Assembly: GCA_015143295.1 (NCBI GenBank)
Contig: CM026564.1
Span: 10,776,416 to 10,840,415 of the forward strand
DNA from: Tetracentron sinense
Taxonomy: Eukaryota; Streptophyta; Magnoliopsida; Trochodendrales; Trochodendraceae
Direction: 5' to 3'
Length of the DNA: 64,000 bases
Part shown: piece by piece, positions 58,218 to 64,000 of the stretch
How the letters are laid out: the number at the start of each line of letters is the position of its first letter
Numbering within the stretch: the first letter of the stretch is position 1
The notes under the pieces: generated by a model
What the model was told of the DNA's origin: nothing
Databases searched by the model: none
The model's input: the letters and a program-made list of their open reading frames with translations, nothing else
Translations under genes and position numbers: made by a program

Positions 58218-58365
58218 CTGAAATTTTAACTAGCGGAGTTAATCCATGCATCAACAGTGTATACATGTAGGTATATATACATATATAACATGCCAAGTAC
58301 GTACACAATCAATTAATACTTAACAGTTTAATTTACGGATAATTAAATAAGCTACAACTGCGTAC
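58218..58365 (-). other. Probable spliceosomal intron between gag and protease (element E)
   Basis: The donor is CAAG|GTACGC (58366/58365) and the acceptor TTTCAG|GAACCC (58218/58217) on the element strand. The 148 bases are AT-rich, shift the frame and carry an in-frame TAG (58352-58354). Removing them joins VVQ to [12 protein letters not shown] without interruption. Unspliced RNA would end Gag here; spliced RNA would make Gag-Pol. Confidence 0.72.
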
Positions 58366-59614
58366 CTTGCACTACATCGTCAGATGCAAGTGCATCACCC
58401 TCTGTTAAGGCAAAAACTCGCCCCTGGTTCGCCTGGCGAGACTGAGGTGTAGACCGGGTAGTCTGAGATGACGTCTGATATGATCCTGCTGGGCGTGCTG
58501 GTGGCCTAATCCCCTGAGACTGGCCTGGTAAATGCCGACTGGGGCAATCCCTGATCATATGGCCCTGGCGACCACAATGAAAACATCCACCCGATACTCT
58601 TCAGCAATCTCCTGCCGGGTGCCTTCGGTCGCATGAAGTGCAGACCTCATGTGTATAAGTCGGAGGGGCCGGAGGTGGAGCATACCTCATCGTCTGAGGT
58701 GTAACAGGCCGTGGGGCCGGAAGAGCCTGAGGTCGCGGTGCCTGAGGCACATACTGCCGTGGAGCTGGAGGCGCATAAGATGGCCTCATCGGTGGTGCTG
58801 GCCATGCATACTGATAAGGGCCGGTACGAGCCCGCCTCTCTAGAGGTGCTGAACTACTGGATTGGCCTCTCGTCAATTACCTCTTCTTGGACACCGCCTC
58901 AGAGTTGGTCTCAACCAACAAGGCTTTATCCACCACTTCAGCGTAAGTGGCGTGCCTAAAGACCGATACTTTCTCCATGATGACATCTTTGAGTCCTTGC
59001 TCAAACCTCCTCGCCTTCATTGCCTCGGTGGCAATCATATGTGTCGCGAAGCGTGATAGCTCCGAGAACTTGGCCTCATAAGCGGCCACAGACATCGAAC
59101 CTTGCTCAAGGTTGATGAATTCTCTCTCTTTCTTTTCCTCTGCTCCAATCGGAAAATACTTCTTGTAAAAAGTATCTTTGAACTCCTCCTAAGTCCAAGG
59201 TTGACCCTGCATGGTCAAATCTCGCGTCCTAAATGTGGACAACCACCAATGGTGGGCTTCAACTTCTAGCATGAAAACTGCCCATGCTACTCTATCCTCC
59301 TCTGTAGGCGAGAGGACCGCAAAGATCTTCTCCATCTGGAGGATCCATGCCTTCGCAGCAAGAGGGTCCACACTCCCATGGAAGGGTGGAGGCCTCAATC
59401 TCCTGAATGCCTCAACTCCAACGGTACGATGTACTGGAGCTGCGGGCGGTGGAGTAGGTGCCGCCGATGATGGTATAGCCTGCCGAGCAGCCAGTATGGC
59501 GAGTGTCTCAGCAATAGAGCCTAAGACTTGAGAGAGGTCCGGCTGCTCATCCTCATCCCGTGAAGAAGAGGAAGCTCTGGTATGTGGTCTACGACCCCGT
59601 GTGTTCCGTCTCAT
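58366..59614 (-). pseudogene. Element E gag
   Basis: The start is ATG at 59614 (MRRNTRGRRP). The N-terminal part is Pro/Ala-rich (about 59440-59500). The retrotransposon-gag core (FHGSVDPLAAKAWILQMEKI, FINLEQGSMSVAAYEAKF, FEQGLKD) spans about 59390-58950. A Pro/Tyr-rich linker and a zinc knuckle CFHCGRQGHMIRDC (about 58590-58545) follow. Stops lie at 59189 (TAG for Trp), 58877 (TAA, Gln expected) and 58601 (TGA). Each is one transition away from sense. The end, FALTEGDALASDDVVQ, abuts the intron donor. Confidence 0.9.
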
Positions 59615-59958
59615 GACTAAAGTCTTGAGAATAATAACACCACATGAGTCTAACTTGAAACCACAGTTTATTTCAATGTCATTTCACAATAATTCAATTT
59701 GTATTAGTTGTATAATACTAATACACATCACATCAAGTCATCAGAGTATTTATCACATTATACTTATACTTTAGTGTTCTGGCGTACCTAGGACCGTACT
59801 TGGTTAAAGCAACCATTTTAGACTAAGACTAAGGTTTAGTCTTAAACTTGGAACCAGACTCGTTCCCGACTCAATTCCTTCCTAACTTGTTTCCTAACAT
59901 ATGCTCTTGTCAGGCCGTGGTATAAGATTCTAAGTGACCCTAGAGACCTAAAGCCTAA
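59615..59958 (-). other. Element E untranslated leader
   Basis: The stretch between the primer-binding site and the gag start codon is AT-rich without a long open frame. Confidence 0.8.
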
Positions 59959-59970
59959 GCTCTGATACCA
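59959..59970 (-). promoter_or_regulatory. Primer-binding site of element E
   Basis: GCTCTGATACCA is the complement of TGGTATCAGAGC, the sequence pairing with initiator tRNA-Met, four bases from the 5' LTR end. Confidence 0.92.
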
Positions 59971-60404
59971 CTTCTGTCGCAACCCAAAACCCACCCTAGG
60001 AGTTAGTGTGAACTTTGGATGACTAATCATGGCTTACATGACTTGCTTGACAAACCAACCTGCAAAAACCCACAGAGCATATACAATAGAGAATATAAAC
60101 AGCGGAAACATACTCTAACATAGCACAGCGGAAGTCTAAACAAACCTCTATGTATATATGAATCCAAGTTTTCACAAAAGGAATCCAGAAGAAAGTGCGG
60201 ACAGACCCGCCAAAATACATGAAGGTATATCTCTCATCTCACCCACAGCTATTCACTCAGAATCCACAACCACCTAATGGTAACCCTCTACTGGAGGTTC
60301 CTCCAAAGGCTCCTCGACGTACTCATCTTCCACCCATGGACCAGGAGCACAAACATCAAATGGAGCAGCAGCTCCCCCAGAACCTGCCGACATAAGAAGT
60401 ATGG

Positions 60405-60423
60405 CTGAGCATGGAATACTCAG
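60405..60423. other. Conserved LTR stem-loop in element E 5' LTR
   Basis: CTGAGCAT, GGA loop, ATACTCAG; it is next to the GCCGACATAAGAAGTATGGC block. The twin is at 52674-52692. Confidence 0.6.
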
Positions 60424-61835
60424 CGGGTACTAAATACTAACCAACAGTTATAGCATAAAATGGCAATACATAAATCAGGAGCAATTCATATATGTTAGAC
60501 GGAAACAATTCATATCATACAAGGAAGTAAAGCAATTTATAATCATGCTTGTATTTCGTAGAAAGCCGATAAAACCTCTTGAAAACATCGTGCACTTGAC
60601 TTGGCTTGAAATATCTTTTCGTACTTGAAAGCTTGTCGTGTTTGTTTTACTTGATCTTGTCGAGCGTGTCGTACGTGTCATGTCATGCATGTCATGCGTG
60701 CTTGCTTGTGATCATGCAACTTGTGAGATACACTTGTGAGATATCCTTGTGAGATGCGCTTGAGAGATGCCTTGAGAGGGAAGGGAGACCCTTCTTTATG
60801 CAATGCACTTGCGAGGGAAGGGAGACCCTTCTTCATGATATGTATGTACTTGCGAGGGAAGGGAGGCCCTTCTTCATGATATGCACTTGTGAGTGAGGGG
60901 AGACCCCTCATGGAATGTTGGTTCTTGTTTCCTTGCGAAGAGCGAGGTAAAACATATCGTAGGATATGTCCCACCTCTAACCATGTTCTTGAAGACCTCG
61001 ATAAATCATGTCATGCATGCCGTGCTCGTGAGAACCGTGTACATACTTGCATTTCAATTTAAATATGACATTTGGGTAATTTCACAACACATATAACATC
61101 AATGATTGAGCAATGTAATATTCATATCATTTAGGGAAAGCAAGAAAACACACTATCATAGGCCCTAGCAATATCCATAATTTATTAGGCATGCATTTCC
61201 TAATTTACAACTCACTTTATTCACCTTGGCATTTCATCAAACATGGTGTGTTCATTATTCATTTGCCCTACAACATGCTTTTCTAGATGGGTTTTACTCA
61301 GATCATGCATGTATGTTCATTATTGGAACAATGCCCTCCCCATTTTAATCATCACAATACAACCATTGGCATCCAATCGCCCATTCCATCTCCATTCACC
61401 CTTCACCATTCACCATTCACAACCATCCCTCTCATAGCACAAGTGTAAATAAAGGAAAATAAAGAGAAAATAAAGGGAAAAGAGGAACTATAACTAGGAG
61501 GGTAGTAAGAAGTACCGACTTGAAGAAATGAGGAAGAAACCCCTTCCAAAAACGACCGTGAGGTGCTGCCCTAGCTTGAGGAGATGTTCCTCACGAGCTT
61601 GTGCCTTGATCTTGAAGAAAAATGGGCTTGAGTTGAGTGTGGGTTCACAAACCCCTTGATTTCTCTCCAAAATGGAAACCCTAGGTTTAGGAATCGCCCT
61701 CTCCTCTCTTCTTATCTCCCAATCTCTCTAAGTGTCGAAATGAAGCCCTAAAGGCTCGGGTTAAACTCTTAAGGTAAGAGTGAACCGACCAAAAGACCAT
61801 AATACCCTTACTGAAATTTCTGCAAAAACACGAGT

Positions 61836-62020
61836 GCCGAACACGTTGTGCTGTGAACAGTGCCAAACATGTTGTGCTGTGAACAGTGCCGAACACGTTG
61901 TGCTGTGAACAGTGCCAAACACGTTGTGCTGTGAATAGTGCTGAACACGTTGTGCTGTGAACAGTGCCAAACACGTTGTGCTGTGAATAGTGCCAAACAC
62001 GTTGTCCATGGTGAAGGGTG
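61836..62020 (-). repeat. 26-bp tandem repeat, six units plus a partial
   Basis: Same unit as at 54094-54355 with three fewer copies. Confidence 0.92.
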
Positions 62021-62456
62021 CCGAACCCGTTGTCACGTTGTGTTGTGCATAGTGCTGAGCTCGTTGTCCGTTGTCTTATGTACAACGTGCCCGTCGTGCT
62101 GTACAACGTACTCGTTGTCTGTTGCACAACAGATGCACAAAGTATACGTTATCAGAGCTAGAGCTATGTCCTTAGTGCCTTCCGAGCTACGTCCTTAGTG
62201 CCTTCCGAGCTACGTCCTTAGTGCCTTCCGAGCTACGATTGCCTGCAGGTCCAGACTATTTTGGCCATATCTTTTGACTCGTTCGTCCGATTTTGACGAT
62301 TCAACTTGCGTTGGGTTCGTACTTCGAAAAGGAACATTTCTAACATTTCAGAATTTCCAATTTCTTCCTTATTTATTAATTATACCTCTTTAATGGAAAA
62401 ATAGCAACGAAAGTGTCATGCATTAAATGTGAAAAGGTCCGGGGCTCTACATTGTA

Positions 62457-62607
62457 TACGTGCTTAAATAATTCATTAAATTAATCATAGCATTCTTGAT
62501 ACAATTTTCTCACAATTCCAAATTTCCATTTCATGAATTTGAGATTACATAGGCTACATGCCTTGGCACTCATACCAAGACATGTACGAAAGTTCCGGGG
62601 TTCTACA
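62457..62607 (-). mobile_element. Element F 3' LTR, proximal part
   Basis: The sequence resumes after the right TTGTA and ends with GTTCCGGGGTTCTACA, followed by a C-rich tract. Joined to 50194-52243 it forms one 2.2-kb LTR. Confidence 0.88.
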
Positions 62608-62622
62608 TCCTCCCCCCTTACA
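62608..62622 (-). promoter_or_regulatory. Polypurine tract of element F
   Basis: TCCTCCCCCCTTACA beside the LTR end, identical to that of element E. Confidence 0.88.
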
Positions 62623-62707
62623 AAAATTTCATCTTCGAAATTTAGATGATACTTGCATTACAAACCAAAACAAAATTACAAGTCATATACAAAACGTATA
62701 CAAAAAC

Positions 62708-64000
62708 TCATTCAAACAATTCCGGGTACTTCGCTTTGACTTCGGTTTCACGCTCCCACGTAGCTTCTTCTCGAGCATGATGTTTCCATTGCACAAGAAC
62801 CAATGGGATAGACTTGTTACGAAGGACTTGATCTCTCCGATCCAAAATGTGAACCGGCTTCTCAACCAAAGTGAGATCCTCTCGAATTTCCAACGGCTCC
62901 CAGTCTATGATATGCGAAGGATCCGTAATGTACTTCCAAAGCATAGACACATGGAAAATGTCGTGAACCACGGCTATGTGAGGTGGAAGAGCTACCCTGT
63001 AAGCAACTTCACCAACTTGCGTGATGATCTTGAACGGGCCAACATATCGAGGACTAAGCTTGCCTCGCCTGCCAAATCTCATAATCCCCTTGCTAGGAGA
63101 TACCTTCATAAAGACTTGATCCCTAACCTGGAATTCCAAATCCCTACAGCGTGTGTCCGCATAGCTCTTTTGATGATCTTGAGCGATTTTCAACCGATCC
63201 CGGATGATCTTGACTATACTCGCAGTTTGATCGATCAACTCTGGACCTAACACTTTTCTGTCTCCTACCTCATCCCAGTAGAGAGGAGACCTGCAACTTC
63301 ACCCATACAAGGCCTCAAATGGAGCCATTTGGATGCTCGCTTGATAGCTATTGTTATAGGCGAATTCAACCAAAGGCAAGTGTTCTTCCCAATTGCCCTT
63401 GAAATCCATCAAACAAGCCCGAAGCATGTCTTCTATAACTTGGTTCACCCTCTCGGTTTGTCCATCTGTCTGCGGATGAAAAGTGGTGCTGAAATCAAGT
63501 CGGGAACCCATAGCTTCCTGAAAGCTTTTCCAGAATCTTGACATGAATCTTGGATCCTGATCTGACACATTACTGACTGGCATCCCGTGTAGCCTAACAA
63601 CTTCCTTAATATATCGTGTGGCCAACTGACTAGAGTTGAAGGTGGTTCAATAAGGCAAGAAATGCGCGGGATTTGTTAAACGATCCACCACAACCCATAT
63701 CGCATCTGAGCCCCTTGCCGTCTTTGGCAAGCCAACTATAAAGTCCATGGAGATGTTCTCCCATTTCTACTCGGGAATCGGGAGAGACTGCAATAGACCT
63801 GCTGGTCTCAAGTGTTCTGCCTTTACCTGCTGGCACACCAAGCACCGTGCCACATATTCCGTAACATCCCTCTTTATAGTCTGCCACCAAAAGTGACTCT
63901 TGAGGTTCCAGTACATCTTCGTACCCCCAGGATGCACAGTATACTTTGATCGGTGTGCTTCATCCATAATCTCCCTTCGAAGATCTACATTGGCTGGAAT
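62708..64000 (-). pseudogene. Element F integrase and chromodomain, cut by the window edge
   Basis: Right to left: zinc finger ([11 protein letters not shown] to CLVCQQVK, about 63960-63810), MDFIVG region near 63745, SDQDPRFMSRF near 63550, QTERVNQVIED near 63465 with the catalytic Glu, and the chromodomain end EEATWERE to PELFE at 62708. Stops lie at 63767 (TAG for Trp), 63647 (TGA for Arg) and 63299 (TGA for Arg), all single transitions. The frame continues past 64000. Confidence 0.93.

Larger units (their letters stand above)
59975..62451 (-). mobile_element. Element E 5' LTR
   Basis: TGTCGCAACCCAAAACCC to GGTCCGGGGCTCTACA, 2477 bp, closely similar to the 3' LTR at 52244. TTGTA follows at 62452-62456. 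Main differences are copy number of the 26-bp repeat (six against nine units) and of the GAGCTACGTCCTTAGTGCC unit (three against two). Confidence 0.95.

Noticed and set aside
58249..58308. Possible start of a separate protease-RT gene with N-terminal [16 protein letters not shown]
   Set aside because: This stretch lies in the probable intron. The hydrophobic peptide is AT-rich intron sequence and is not shared with element D.

Overview
The window is plant nuclear DNA, almost certainly from an angiosperm with a repeat-rich genome. Nearly everything recognisable is a transposable element. Lineages present are Tekay/Del-type chromoviruses (Ty3-gypsy), Angela-type and SIRE-type Ty1-copia elements, an L1-type LINE carrying an RNase H, and small DNA-transposon remnants (hAT-like, Tourist-like MITE, CACTA-like, one foldback). 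I found no convincing host gene, tRNA, rRNA or CRISPR array. Typing rests on protein motifs and LTR ends read by eye; no database was searched.

Left part (1-22111). A decayed Tekay integrase end (1-1467, +) is followed by a polypurine tract and a truncated 3' LTR. A 5'-truncated Angela-type pol (about 3050-4819, +) has a 3' LTR (4835-9386) split by a Tekay solo LTR (4865-7277). That Angela LTR ends inside the RNase H of a SIRE-type element on the minus strand (9387-12384 and 15515-16711), which is itself split by a Tekay solo LTR (12385-15514) holding a 5'-truncated LINE (13907-14401, 13-bp target duplication). After an unassigned stretch, a SIRE-type solo LTR (18448-22106) contains an Angela-type solo LTR (19115-21363).

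Middle (22112-35504). This AT-rich, gene-poor stretch holds degenerate direct repeats, a foldback, a hAT-like element (24621-25614), a well-delimited Tekay solo LTR (28748-32016, GGTAG duplication), two SIRE-type LTR remnants, a Tourist-like MITE (34653-34882) and a CACTA end.

Right part (35505-64000) is a nested stack on the minus strand. Tekay element D (3' LTR from 35505, gag start at 46535) carries an Angela-type 5' LTR in its own LTR and an Angela-type solo LTR in its pol (41357-43550). Its leader is interrupted by a LINE (46695-50193). The LINE is interrupted by Tekay element F (LTR from 50194, pol running off the right edge). F's LTR is interrupted by the only complete element, Tekay element E (52244-62451, TTGTA duplication).

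The best candidates for something undescribed are in the Tekay family. First, a probable spliceosomal intron lies between the gag zinc knuckle and the protease, visible in two diverged copies (45187-45319 and 58218-58365) with identical donor, matching acceptor, same phase and different internal sequence. Second, the LTRs carry arrays of short palindromes whose sequence differs between subfamilies while their dyad symmetry and position stay constant. Third, the LTRs carry hairpin-forming minisatellites and a conserved stem-loop further downstream.
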